A stretch of 64,000 bases of DNA, taken from positions 841,987 through 905,986 of the forward strand of contig CAVYJC010000011.1 in assembly GCA_963768715.1 (NCBI GenBank). The letters run 5' to 3'. The position numbers were made by a program, and so were the translations under genes. The DNA is from DATKEJ01 sp963768715. Lineage in GTDB: Bacteria; Bacteroidota; Rhodothermia; Rhodothermales; DATKEJ01. Positions 25,465-34,731 of the stretch are shown here, piece after piece. Below the pieces are notes generated by a model. That model saw nothing but the letters and a program-made list of their open reading frames with translations. It was not told where the DNA came from and ran no database searches. Every line of letters starts with the position of its first letter. Position 1 is the first letter of the stretch.

Positions 25465-27306
25465 ATGAAATCCTTCTCGGAATCCTGGCCTTGCTCTCAC
25501 ATTGACATTGACCTCGATTCCAATGCCCAGGAAGTCGCCTACGAAATCGCCTTCCCGAATCGGGCACATCACGAAGCCGAAGTGACGGCTGTTTTCAGCC
25601 ACGTTCCGACAGGCAAGCCCCTGCAAATTCGCATGAGCCGGACATCACCTGGACGCTACGCCCTGCACGAGTTCGCCAAGAACGTCTACAACGTCCACTT
25701 CTTCGACGGCAAAGGGAACGTTCTGACGGCCCAGCGGCCGAACCTGCACGAATGGGACGTATCGGCGCACGACGGCACGGTCCGCATGGCGTATACGCTA
25801 TATGGAGACCGGGCCGACGGCACTTATGACGGCATAAACAGCCGGTTCGTTCATCTGAACATGCCGGCAACGTTCGTTTGGGCGCGCGGCCTGCAGGATG
25901 CTCCCGTCACGGTTCAGTTCGACGTGCCGGAGCCCGATTGGGACATCGCCACGCAGTTGTATCCCGCCGGCCGTGAAAATGAGTACCATGCCCCCGATTT
26001 CTGGTATCTGATGGACAGTCCCACCCACATCGGGCGCATTTCCTGGCGCGCCTGGGATGTCAAAGAGGCGGACGGACATCACTACTCGATGCGACTCGCC
26101 CTCGATCATGATGGAACGGAGGCTGAACTCGACGAATTCGTGGCGCGAGTCCGAAAGGTCGTCGCCGAGGAAGATGCGATGTGGCAGGACATCCCAGACT
26201 ACGATCCCGGGACGTACACGTTTATCGCCGTCTACCTCCCCTGGGCCGACGGAGACGGCATGGAGCATCGAAATTCGACGAGCATGACGTCGTCCCACTC
26301 ACTGGCGGAGTCCAACTACGGCCAAATAAGCACAGTGTCACACGAGTTCTTTCATAGCTGGAACGTTGAAAGAATGCGCCCTAAATCGTTGGAACCGTTC
26401 AATTTCGAGGCTGCCAACGTATCTCGAGAGCTGTGGTTCGCCGAGGGTTTCACGAACTACTACACCGACCTGTTCATCCGAAGAGCGGGTCTTATTAACG
26501 ACGCCGGGTACGGCCATGCGGTCTCCTCCGCCGTCAACGCCGTGACGAATGCTCCCGGTCGCAATTTCTATTCGCCGGTCGGGATGAGCATGCAGTCGCC
26601 GTTCGTGGATGCGGCGGTGTCGATCGACCCTCAGAACAAGGCAAACACTTTTATTTCCTACTACACTTGGGGCGAGGCACTCGGCCTCGGCCTCGACCTC
26701 ACGCTGCGACGGGATTTCGGATTGACGCTGGACGACTACATGCGCGCCATGTGGGCGAAGTACGGAAAGAATGAGGTCCCGTATACGCTCGAAGACCTCA
26801 AGGTGGTGCTTGGCGAGCTGACGGCCAATCCCGCCTTCGCCAAAGATTTCTTCGAGCGATACATCGAGGGCCATGAGATTGTAGACTACGAATCGCTTCT
26901 CTCGGAGGCAGGTTTCGCCGTCGTCAAGGCTCGTCCCGGGCACGCCTGGTTCGGGGCCTCGTTCGAAAACGATCCCGATGGCGGCGCTATCGTGACAAGC
27001 GAGCCGCTGATGAATGGTCCGCTGTATGCCGCAGGAGTGGGGAAAGACGACCGAATCCTCCGAATGAATGGGCAGTCCGTAACGAACGCCGACTACGTCA
27101 TTGCGGCGGCGGACCTTCTCGCGCCCGGCGACACGGTTAACATCGAATTCAGCCAGGCCGGCGAAATGAAAGAGGCCGCGATGATTCTCACGGAGGATCC
27201 GACGATTGCTGTCGTGCCCTATGAGCTGACCGGGCGGAAATCGACGACCGCGATGAAAGCTTTTCGGAGCAAGTGGCTCAGTTCGCTCGTCAAGAAGGAA
27301 GACTGA
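25465..27306 (+). CDS. M61 family metallopeptidase with PDZ domain
   Basis: About 613 residues. N-terminal beta domain (YEIAFPNRAHHEAEVTAVF), then the gluzincin active site SHEFFHSWNVERMRP (HExxH) with the distant Glu in ELWFAEGFTNYYTDLF. A C-terminal PDZ-like domain (WFGASFENDPDGGAIVTSE .. AGVGKDDRILRMNGQSV) is typical of M61 glycyl aminopeptidases. In another frame the start reads KILLGILALLS, a likely signal peptide, so a pair of indels near 25470-25500 may have scrambled the export signal. An exported aminopeptidase is likely. An open frame upstream to 25327 is non-family sequence. Confidence 0.88.
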   Translation: MKSFSESWPCSHIDIDLDSNAQEVAYEIAFPNRAHHEAEVTAVFSHVPTGKPLQIRMSRTSPGRYALHEFAKNVYNVHFFDGKGNVLTAQRPNLHEWDVSAHDGTVRMAYTLYGDRADGTYDGINSRFVHLNMPATFVWARGLQDAPVTVQFDVPEPDWDIATQLYPAGRENEYHAPDFWYLMDSPTHIGRISWRAWDVKEADGHHYSMRLALDHDGTEAELDEFVARVRKVVAEEDAMWQDIPDYDPGTYTFIAVYLPWADGDGMEHRNSTSMTSSHSLAESNYGQISTVSHEFFHSWNVERMRPKSLEPFNFEAANVSRELWFAEGFTNYYTDLFIRRAGLINDAGYGHAVSSAVNAVTNAPGRNFYSPVGMSMQSPFVDAAVSIDPQNKANTFISYYTWGEALGLGLDLTLRRDFGLTLDDYMRAMWAKYGKNEVPYTLEDLKVVLGELTANPAFAKDFFERYIEGHEIVDYESLLSEAGFAVVKARPGHAWFGASFENDPDGGAIVTSEPLMNGPLYAAGVGKDDRILRMNGQSVTNADYVIAAADLLAPGDTVNIEFSQAGEMKEAAMILTEDPTIAVVPYELTGRKSTTAMKAFRSKWLSSLVKKED

Positions 27307-27405
27307 TGGTCGGCACGCGCCGCTCCTGCCCCTCTTCGTTCTTTCGCAGATGACGTTCCAACCAGGAGGCGCGTCCAGCCGTCGGCTCGGCGAGATCCGT
27401 GTTCC

Positions 27406-28473
27406 ATGAAAGTCAAATCCAACACTGCCTCATTACTGCCGGTTGTTCTTTGTCTGACGCTGCTTGCCGGATGCGATTGGGCAGACTTCGTCGGTCGACA
27501 CCACCACGAGCGGGATCGTTTCTCCATGGGCGTCGCCCTTTCGCCGCGTGGACATACGAGTCATAGCACCGATCAGGACTGGGTGGATTTCTTCACTGAC
27601 CATGCAGCCTGGGGTCGCATCATTGCATTCCATACGAATTGGCGGAACGACGTCACGACGGCAGGCCAGCCACCCGACCTCGCAGTTATCGGCGCGGCGG
27701 CGTCGACACAGTATGGCTTCACTCCGGTATTCGGAATCGGATGGGCAAACGGAGCGGGAGAACCGGACCTGACGAGTCAGTCCGACCCGCAAAACAACTC
27801 ATGGACGAACGAGGAAAGCAGGTCGGAGTATCTCACGATGATAACCGACTTCGCCAAGGCCAATCATCCCCCGTTTCTCTTCCTTGGAAATGAGGTCGAT
27901 TTCTATTACACGACGCATTCGACGCAGGAGTGGAACACCTGGCTCGAAGTCTTCAAGTCGGCCCACGATTCGGTCAAGGCCGTCAGTCCCGAAACGGTCG
28001 TTTACAGCACGGTTCAGTTCGAGCACCTGGTGGGCTTGGGACGCTACAATGGCTGGAGCAACGCTCCGATGTGGCAGGTTGTGGACGACCTGGTCAAATC
28101 GGGCGGACTCGACGCACTCGGTTTCACCAGCTATCCCTACTTCGAGTACGGGACGCCGGACGACATCCCTGACGACTACTACGACCGGATTCTGGACCAC
28201 TGGGACGGTCCCGTGATCTTCTCGGAGATCGGCTGGCCCGGGGCAGACAACGACCCGTATCCCGGTGGCGAAGCTGATCAGGCGGCTTTCATCACGCGGT
28301 TCTTCGATCTTTCGTCGAGCCTTGACCTGCGATACGTCGTCTGGGTCTATCTGCACGATTGGGACGGGCAGGACAGCCAACCGGCGTTCCGGTGGATCGG
28401 GCTCAGAACGAACGATGGTAGACCACGGACTGCCGACGGCGTCTGGCGTTCGGAGGTCATCCTGCGGGAATAG
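27406..28473 (+). CDS. Exported lipoprotein, GH53-like TIM-barrel hydrolase candidate
   Basis: A 355-residue protein with a lipoprotein signal (LLPVVLCLTLLAGC). The body reads as a TIM barrel of the glycoside hydrolase type: FLFLGNEVDFYYTTHSTQEW (candidate acid/base Glu after an N), DALGFTSYPYFEYGTPDDIPDDYY, and GPVIFSEIGWPGADN (candidate nucleophile Glu at a strand end). Spacing is like GH53/GH-A enzymes, but the exact family is not certain. It would be lipid-anchored to an envelope membrane. It follows the M61 gene by 100 bases on the same strand and converges on the T9SS protein gene. Confidence 0.7.
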   Translation: MKVKSNTASLLPVVLCLTLLAGCDWADFVGRHHHERDRFSMGVALSPRGHTSHSTDQDWVDFFTDHAAWGRIIAFHTNWRNDVTTAGQPPDLAVIGAAASTQYGFTPVFGIGWANGAGEPDLTSQSDPQNNSWTNEESRSEYLTMITDFAKANHPPFLFLGNEVDFYYTTHSTQEWNTWLEVFKSAHDSVKAVSPETVVYSTVQFEHLVGLGRYNGWSNAPMWQVVDDLVKSGGLDALGFTSYPYFEYGTPDDIPDDYYDRILDHWDGPVIFSEIGWPGADNDPYPGGEADQAAFITRFFDLSSSLDLRYVVWVYLHDWDGQDSQPAFRWIGLRTNDGRPRTADGVWRSEVILRE

Positions 28474-28571
28474 CCTGATTCTTCGGGCAGCAAGGCCAGC
28501 CCTCATGGATTGGCTACAGACTCGCGCAAGATCGTCGCGCTGGTCGTTGGCGAAGCAAGCGAGAGACGTAC

Positions 28572-28607
28572 AACCATGGTCGTGCGTCCTTACGACCGCA
28601 CGACCAT
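28572..28607. terminator. Perfect hairpin between convergent genes
   Basis: CCATGGTCGTGCG (28572-28584), a 10-base loop, then CGCACGACCATGG (28595-28607): 13 perfect pairs. It lies between two convergent stops (28473 and 28639). A bidirectional terminator role is inferred; no long T-run follows on either side. It may also be a dispersed hairpin repeat. Confidence 0.6.
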
Positions 28608-28638
28608 GGAAGCGTCAGGCTAGATTTACTCGCCTTTG

Positions 28639-30054
28639 CTATTTGGCCAGCGTAACCGTCTGGTTTCCTACGAATGTGTCGCCTACCAGGCGGACGATGT
28701 ACACACCGCTCGGAAGTGCCTCTCCGTCAATCTCGACGGAGTGCATTTCATCAGGCGCCGGCGTCCCGCTGTAGAGAAGCTGCACCGCTCTGCCAGTGAC
28801 GTCGTATAGCGTCATTGTGACGGGCACACGCTCTCTAATAGAAAACCGAATTGTCGCCTGTGGATTGAACGGGTTGGGATAGGCGTTCTCCAGGATGAAT
28901 CGACCCGGCGTCTCGACGTCAATTTCCACGATTGGGGAGAAGTGGAACGATCCGTCGAAATCCACCTGCTTCAGCTTGAACGAATGCCGTCCGGGCTTGA
29001 TGTCGTTCACACGGAAGCTGTAGTCCGCTCGATCGTTGGAATTTCCGACGCCCGGCACGAACCCGATTTCACGAAATATGCCGGCATTGACCGTGTGCTC
29101 AACTGAAAATCCAGCATTGTTGGTTTCACTTGCGGTAGCCCAGCGCAGCAGGATATCGCCGTGGTCCTCCAGTGCAACGAAGTCAGTCAACTCGACCGGG
29201 AGGACATCACATGCCGTTATCTGCGGATCGCAAACCGGAATGTCGGGCTGCCCATCCTTCACTGGCGAGTTGTGCGCAGACACAATCCAAATGGAAATGT
29301 CTTCTTCACCGCACACGCTTCGAGGAAACGCGATCTCATACTCCATCGGCCACTCCCAATTCGTGGCCGGATCGTAGTATGGATACCCATTCGTGAGGAA
29401 ATTTAGAGGGGACTTATAAGTATCCCAGCTGGTTCTTGTCCCCCCCATGGTCACATCCCACGTCGAATGGTTCATGTTCCACATGAGAGAGCTGGCGGAA
29501 TTCAAGCCAGGGGGCTCAGTGCCGTCTCCGGCATCGGTCGTATTGTCGGAAGAGAAATCGGCTTCTCCGCTGGCGGCCTGCCGGGGCAACTTATCGTTAT
29601 CGCCGTCACCGAGGTAATCCTGCTTCCAGGTGTAGGAGGCAGCACCACACTCGACATGCCACTCGTTGTAATCCGAGTTGTACAATTCCTTCCAGGTTCG
29701 TCCACCCACCCAATTGACGGAATCGACATAGGCCGAGTCGGCTCCAGATCCATTCTTGGAATCTCCGAACACGTTGTCATTCGCCGTCGGATCGACGCGC
29801 ATCAGCGCGTGAATGCTGTCTGCAGCGGCGTAAGAAAAGAGAATGCCCTTATTTGCATCCGCGACACCGTACACATTGTACTTCGCAGCATCACCGTCAC
29901 CGTGGAAGCGGCCGTTCGTAACGGGCTGGCCCGAAACGGCCAGTGGAATCAGGAACAGCAGGGCGAAGATGAAGCGAGCCGTGGTGTGGATCGCGCGTAA
30001 ATAGGGCAGGGTGCTCGCGCGCAACGCGCGAACAAAGGTTGTAGCGTTTAGCAT
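28639..30054 (-). CDS. Secreted protein with type IX secretion sorting domain
   Basis: A 471-residue exported protein. Signal peptide region around RFIFALLFLIPLAVSGQ, an N-terminal ligand-binding-like region rich in W, D and N (about 45-280), an FN3-like segment (LTDFVALEDHGDILLRWATASETNNAGFSVEHT), and a C-terminal T9SS type A sorting domain (ENAYPNPFNPQATIRFSI, LYDVTGRAV, LPSGVYIVRLV). The CTD targets proteins through the type IX system to the cell surface or medium in Bacteroidota and Rhodothermota. The N-terminal part is not recognised; an enzyme or binding function cannot be assigned. Confidence 0.85.
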   Translation of the reverse strand: MLNATTFVRALRASTLPYLRAIHTTARFIFALLFLIPLAVSGQPVTNGRFHGDGDAAKYNVYGVADANKGILFSYAAADSIHALMRVDPTANDNVFGDSKNGSGADSAYVDSVNWVGGRTWKELYNSDYNEWHVECGAASYTWKQDYLGDGDNDKLPRQAASGEADFSSDNTTDAGDGTEPPGLNSASSLMWNMNHSTWDVTMGGTRTSWDTYKSPLNFLTNGYPYYDPATNWEWPMEYEIAFPRSVCGEEDISIWIVSAHNSPVKDGQPDIPVCDPQITACDVLPVELTDFVALEDHGDILLRWATASETNNAGFSVEHTVNAGIFREIGFVPGVGNSNDRADYSFRVNDIKPGRHSFKLKQVDFDGSFHFSPIVEIDVETPGRFILENAYPNPFNPQATIRFSIRERVPVTMTLYDVTGRAVQLLYSGTPAPDEMHSVEIDGEALPSGVYIVRLVGDTFVGNQTVTLAK

Positions 30055-30382
30055 GGAGGCTTGGAGGCTAGATCTAAAAAGACGCCAAGAGGAGGCGCCG
30101 TTGTCACGACGATACCGAAGGCAAGCCCTCGCGGCGGGCCGATTTAGAATCGCTGGCTAGTTTGTGCCCGCCAAAGAAAAGGATTGTGGTCTACTGGAAC
30201 GAGCGTGTTGGAGAGCTCAGTTCCCTCGGTCTCGACCCAACAACCAAAAGATGTCTTTTAGTATCGTATTCGGAAGGGTAAGTTATCAACATTATATTTT
30301 GAATATTCTATGAACCCCATCTGGCCGGAGGCGGGTATCGGTGCCCTCACCTGATCCCTCGTGAACGGCTCCGAGACTCATC
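30055..30382. other. Intergenic region upstream of T9SS protein gene
   Basis: About 330 bases between two minus-strand genes. It must hold the promoter of the T9SS protein and the end of the SulP transcript. An AT-rich patch (30285-30312) is visible. No hairpin, repeat array or gene could be supported. Confidence 0.5.
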
Positions 30383-32071
30383 TCAGGCGCCTTCTCTTTC
30401 CAAATCGGCAACGAGTTCCTTCGCTCTTCCCAGCGCGTCGTCGATATTGCTGAACATGTTCGACTCACCGACTCGGTCGAGGAACCCTGTGCGCTGCATC
30501 GTTGTGAGCGGTTGCGCGTGAACGCCGGAAAGTATCAGGCGCGTCCCTTCCCTCCTTGTTCGTTCGAACACTTCCTCCAACGCGATCAATCCTGTGGCAT
30601 CCAGGGTCAATACGCTTCGGAGTCGAAGTATCAGGACGAAGGGCTTCCTTTCGACTTGCGTTATGGCATCCTTGAACTTGTCTGCGGCACCGAAGAAGAA
30701 CGGACCATTCACTTCAAACACGTCGACTCCGTTCGGGATGTCCTTGCCTCCGATTCGGTTGAGATCGTCCACTTCGTCCTCGTCTTCCAAAAGTCGTGTT
30801 ACGTAACCTACCTGGGTGACGTCAGCCATGCGCCTCATGAACAGGAGCGCTGCGAGCACTACGCCAATCTGAATCGCCACGGTAAGATCGATCAGGACGG
30901 TCAACAGGAAGGTCGAAAGGAGCACCAGAATGTCGCTTCTCGGACCACGGAATAGTTTCACGAAGAGACGCCACTCGCTCATGTTGTAGGCGACGACCAT
31001 CAGGATGCCGCCAAGGGTGGCCATTGGAATCAAAGATGCCAACTTTCCCAGAAACAGCATGATGAGAAGCAACATCACGGCGTGAACGATGCCCGCGATC
31101 GGAGTTCGTCCTCCGTTCTTTACGTTGGTGGCTGTCCGAGCGATCGCTCCTGTGACTGGAATGCCTCCGAATATTGGCGATACAATATTCGCAATACCTT
31201 GGGCAACGAGTTCCATGTTCGAGCGGTGTCTTCGCCCTGTCATTCCATCGGCAACCACGGCCGAGAGAAGCGATTCGATGCCTCCCAGGAGCGCAATAGA
31301 AATGGCCGGTGAGAACAGGCTCGTAAACGTATCCCAACTGATCATCGGGAGTCTGGGAGTCGGGAAGCTGGACGGAACGGCGCCGAATCTCGTAGCTATA
31401 GTCTCAACAGGCAAATCAGCCATCTGCACCAACGCGGTGGTAGCGAGCAGGGCGACGAGTGACCCTGGAACTCGATGGGTAAGCCTTGGCCAGAGGAGCA
31501 TGATCAGGATGGTCAGCACACCGATCGCAAGGGCGTACGCGTTCACGCTCGGGAACGCAGAAGCATAGGCGGCGAGCTTCCCGGCAAATTCGCTCGGCAC
31601 CGAAACCATCTGAAGCCCCATGAAATCTCGGAGTTGCCCGATCGCGATGATGAGCGCAATGCCTGAGGTAAATCCCACCGTTACCGGGTACGGGATATAC
31701 TTAATGACCGCCCCAAGTCTCGCGACGCCCATCGCGATAAGCAACATCCCGGCAAGAACCGTCGCGACGGCCAATCCATCGAAACCATACTGCTGGACTA
31801 TCCCGTAGACGATGACGATAAAGGCGCCGGTCGGTCCACCGATCTGTACACGGCTTCCGCTGAAGACCGAAATCAGAAACCCGCCGACGATGGCCGTGTA
31901 CAGCCCTTGCTCCGGCTTGACGCCCGAGGCAATGGCAAATGCGATAGCAAGCGGCAGCGCGACGATCGCAACGATTACGCCGGAGACGATATCCTTCCAC
32001 AACTGGCCTGGGGGATAGCCCTCCCTCAAGACAGTCAGAAGTTTCGGCTCGAGTTTGGAAGGCCCTGGCAC
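30383..32071 (-). CDS. SulP family inorganic anion transporter with STAS domain
   Basis: A 562-residue SLC26/SulP transporter. The N-terminal membrane domain (about residues 25-430) opens with DIVSGVIVAIVALPLAIAFAIASGVKPEQGLYTAIVGGFLIS and includes the family GPTGAFIVIV motif. A C-terminal cytoplasmic STAS domain (about 450-550) has VFEVNGPFFFGAADKF and LILRLRSVLTLDATGLIALEEV. Substrates in the family are sulfate, bicarbonate or dicarboxylates; sequence alone does not tell which. A histidine kinase gene lies just upstream on the same strand. Confidence 0.92.
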   Translation of the reverse strand: MPGPSKLEPKLLTVLREGYPPGQLWKDIVSGVIVAIVALPLAIAFAIASGVKPEQGLYTAIVGGFLISVFSGSRVQIGGPTGAFIVIVYGIVQQYGFDGLAVATVLAGMLLIAMGVARLGAVIKYIPYPVTVGFTSGIALIIAIGQLRDFMGLQMVSVPSEFAGKLAAYASAFPSVNAYALAIGVLTILIMLLWPRLTHRVPGSLVALLATTALVQMADLPVETIATRFGAVPSSFPTPRLPMISWDTFTSLFSPAISIALLGGIESLLSAVVADGMTGRRHRSNMELVAQGIANIVSPIFGGIPVTGAIARTATNVKNGGRTPIAGIVHAVMLLLIMLFLGKLASLIPMATLGGILMVVAYNMSEWRLFVKLFRGPRSDILVLLSTFLLTVLIDLTVAIQIGVVLAALLFMRRMADVTQVGYVTRLLEDEDEVDDLNRIGGKDIPNGVDVFEVNGPFFFGAADKFKDAITQVERKPFVLILRLRSVLTLDATGLIALEEVFERTRREGTRLILSGVHAQPLTTMQRTGFLDRVGESNMFSNIDDALGRAKELVADLEREGA

Positions 32072-32102
32072 AGAATTGAAGCGGCGAGCTAACGGGTGTC
32101 GG

Positions 32103-33149
32103 TCAGTCGGGTTTCTGACGAATGGGGAGGCGGATAATGATTGTGGTTCCCTCGCCTTCTCGGCTGTCGACGGACAGGCTGCCTTGATGACCGCCCGTCA
32201 CGATATCGTGACTAACACTAAGACCCAGGCCCGTACCCGACCCTTTCTGCTTGGTCGTAAAGAACGGCTCGAAAATCCTGTCAACGATTTCCTCCGGAAT
32301 GCCGGAACCGTTGTCTGAAACCCCGATTTCGACGAAACCGTCGGCTCGACGCGTCGACAATGTCATTTGCGGTTCGTACTCATGCCCCTTCGCTACGGCA
32401 AGATCCTCCATCGCATCGAACGCGTTGCCAATTACGTTGAGCAGCACGCGTCCCATCTCATGGCGGTTCAGCAGCATTTCGCCCACATCGTCTTGGTAGT
32501 CTCGATGGACTTCGCAGCGAAAATCCTCATGGAGTGACGACCGGCCCTGGTAGGCGATTCTCAGGAACTCGTCGACGAACGCATTCACATCGGTCGATTC
32601 GTGGCGTCCTGACCCTGCTCCCGCGTGCTGCATGAGCGCCGCCACAATCCGGTCGGCCCGCTTGCCATGTTGCACGATCACCGAAGCGTTGCGCTTGAGA
32701 TCACTGATGAGCTCACCCGAGTCTTGATCGCTCTCAATGGCCTCTTCAAGCTCAAACATCAATTCTTCGCTAAGCGCCGCAAAACTGTTCACGAAGTTGA
32801 GAGGATTGCGGATCTCGTGCGCGATACCGGCAGCTAACTCGCCGAGCGAAGCCATTTTTTCCGCCTCGACCAGTGTTTGATGAGCCTTCTCCAACTCGGC
32901 CTTCAAGGACTCGATCTCTCTTCGCTGGCCCTCAAACGCCTCACGCGTGAATTCTTGTTCGACCACGTTGCGCCTCACAGATTGGATGAACGGTGATTCC
33001 GAATTGTAAGACTCCGTGAGATAAGATGGAATGGCCGCCGGTCGGTCATGGGATGCCGGCAAAGATAGAAAACGGAAAATGGAGGTTTCCCCCGCAGCTT
33101 CGGTCACGGAGAACAGGTAGTATCGTGAATTGACCGGGGTTCGATTCAT
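32103..33149 (-). CDS. Sensor histidine kinase (soluble or membrane-lacking)
   Basis: About 349 residues. A coiled coil (about residues 70-105) leads into the H-box LGELAAGIAHEIRNPLNFVNSF, then N-box LLNVIGNAFDAMEDL, G1 DNGSGIPEEIVDRIFEPFFTTKQKGSGTGLGLS, and G2 GEGTTIIIRLP. No membrane helix or sensor domain is obvious, and the first 60 residues look poorly conserved, so the true start may be further in. The ATG at 33149 and a GTG at 33185 are both possible. The gene is 19 bases from the divergent DUF6064 start, leaving little promoter space. No response regulator is adjacent. Confidence 0.8.
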   Translation of the reverse strand: MNRTPVNSRYYLFSVTEAAGETSIFRFLSLPASHDRPAAIPSYLTESYNSESPFIQSVRRNVVEQEFTREAFEGQRREIESLKAELEKAHQTLVEAEKMASLGELAAGIAHEIRNPLNFVNSFAALSEELMFELEEAIESDQDSGELISDLKRNASVIVQHGKRADRIVAALMQHAGAGSGRHESTDVNAFVDEFLRIAYQGRSSLHEDFRCEVHRDYQDDVGEMLLNRHEMGRVLLNVIGNAFDAMEDLAVAKGHEYEPQMTLSTRRADGFVEIGVSDNGSGIPEEIVDRIFEPFFTTKQKGSGTGLGLSVSHDIVTGGHQGSLSVDSREGEGTTIIIRLPIRQKPD

Positions 33150-33168
33150 TGAAGAGACGGCCGAGCCG

Positions 33169-33867
33169 ATGCATCCTCCGTTCACGCCCGATCAGTTCTC
33201 CGATGTGCTGGTTGCCTACAACGAATCTGTCTGGCCGGCACAACTTGTCTGGGTCGCGTTGGCCCTTTTGGCCGTAGCCCTTCCTCTCCGTCCCTCGATT
33301 CGGTCAGATCGCGCGATTGCGACCATACTTGGCGCGATGTGGATCTGGATGGGTGTCGTCTACCACTGGATGTTCTTTGCACGGATCAATCCGGCCGCGA
33401 TAGGGTTCGGCGGGGCGTTCGTTCTCGAGGGCGCCATGATCCTCATCTATGGCTTCAGGCGCGACGGTTTGCGTTTTTCGATCGACCGAAACGTCTACGG
33501 TGTGATTGGCTGGATACTGGTGTGCTACGCCCTGGTGCTTTATCCGCTCCTTGGTATCGTACTAGGTCATCGGTACCCGGAGCAGCCAACGTTCGGACTG
33601 CCATGTCCCGGCACGATCCTCACGATGGGCTTGCTTCTTTGGGGAAAGCCCAAAATACCATGGGTCGTACTTCTGATCCCGGTACTGTGGTCGATCATCG
33701 GATCGAGCGCCGTGATCCTCTTCGGAGTGATGGAAGATGCCGTGCTGCCGCTGGCCGGACTCGTGGGCGGTGGGCTAATTTTGTTGAAGAATCACCGATT
33801 CGACCGCGACTCCAGAACTTCAGGGCGCGCCGCCAAAGCGTCCGTCGTACCTGCCGCAAAGGAGTGA
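33169..33867 (+). CDS. DUF6064 family membrane protein
   Basis: About 232 residues with six or seven predicted membrane helices. The opening PPFTPDQFSDVLVAYNESVWPAQLVW and the later GWILVCYALVLYPLLGIVLGHRYPEQPTFGLPCP are characteristic of DUF6064 proteins, a membrane family with no known function. The ATG at 33169 starts the conserved part; a preceding in-frame start at 33130 adds non-family sequence. Divergent from the histidine kinase gene. Confidence 0.8.
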   Translation: MHPPFTPDQFSDVLVAYNESVWPAQLVWVALALLAVALPLRPSIRSDRAIATILGAMWIWMGVVYHWMFFARINPAAIGFGGAFVLEGAMILIYGFRRDGLRFSIDRNVYGVIGWILVCYALVLYPLLGIVLGHRYPEQPTFGLPCPGTILTMGLLLWGKPKIPWVVLLIPVLWSIIGSSAVILFGVMEDAVLPLAGLVGGGLILLKNHRFDRDSRTSGRAAKASVVPAAKE

Positions 33868-34055
33868 GCAGCACGAACCGCCACCAGACTCGAATTACCC
33901 ATTGGCCGATGACTTTCCCATTCTCCATTGCCAACCCTCGCCCCAATCGTTTCTGTTACAAATGGTTAGTACCTTTCTATTCTTAAGCCGACCTCAACGG
34001 CAAACGGGCGCTGAAGGCCCACCCTTTCAGTGCCACACGAAAACGGAGGATTCTT

Positions 34056-34463
34056 GTGAGTAGAAAACATCGCACCGGCTCGAAGCTCAAGACGACCATT
34101 CTGCTTCTGATGGTCCCTGCCAGCTTCATACTAGCCCTCAATTTGTTCTGGCTGCGATATTCGACGACGCGTATCTCCATCGAAGGCCACGGTCTCGCAT
34201 CTGTGCAGCTCAATATCAACGACGAGGTGATCGATCTCGGTAACCTGCGTCGCGGTGAATCGAGGTTTATGTTTCTCCCGAAATCTGAAACGGCACTGTA
34301 TTCGATCACCTACAAGGACGGCGGTGTAATGCAGTCCGTCTGCAATCTGGAGGTTGCCGGCACAAAGCGTCACGTTGACGCAAAACTATACGGCGGACAG
34401 CAAGCGGCTTGTACCGTCGAGGAGCCGCTGTTTTCGGATCTGATGGTGAGGAAGTTTTTCTAG
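34056..34463 (+). CDS. Single-pass membrane-anchored small protein, unknown function
   Basis: A 135-residue protein with a basic N terminus (SRKHRTGSKLK), one membrane helix (about residues 12-32), then a soluble beta-rich domain (ISIEGHGLASVQLNINDEVIDLG). Two cysteines near the C terminus (VCNLE and AACTVEE) could pair. GTG start. No family recognised. An extensive GTCCGTCGTCCG repeat begins directly at its stop. Confidence 0.55.
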   Translation: MSRKHRTGSKLKTTILLLMVPASFILALNLFWLRYSTTRISIEGHGLASVQLNINDEVIDLGNLRRGESRFMFLPKSETALYSITYKDGGVMQSVCNLEVAGTKRHVDAKLYGGQQAACTVEEPLFSDLMVRKFF

Positions 34464-34595
34464 GTCCGTCGTCCGTCGTCCGGGGTCCGTGGTCCGGGGT
34501 CTGGGGTCTGGGGTCCGTCGTCCGTGGTCCGTCGTCCGTGGTCCGTCGTCCGTGGTCCGTCGTCCGGGGTCCGGGGTCCGGGGTCTCCAGACTCG
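34464..34595. repeat. Post-stop GTCCGTGGTCCGTCG repeat array
   Basis: Begins at the base after the TAG stop and continues for about 125 bases as units of gtccgtc, gtccgtg, gtccggg and gtctggg. The longest and cleanest of the post-stop arrays. A convincing example of unit-level expansion and variation. Confidence 0.9.
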
Positions 34596-34731
34596 CGGGG
34601 CCGTGGCACTGTCATGCCTCCTGACACAGCCGATCGCTGTCCGAGGCACTGACCGAACTCGATCAACGAATAGACAGCTGCCGAATGTGAATGCTCGTCC
34701 GTTCGGGGCAGGCTCTTCGACATCCTCGTCC

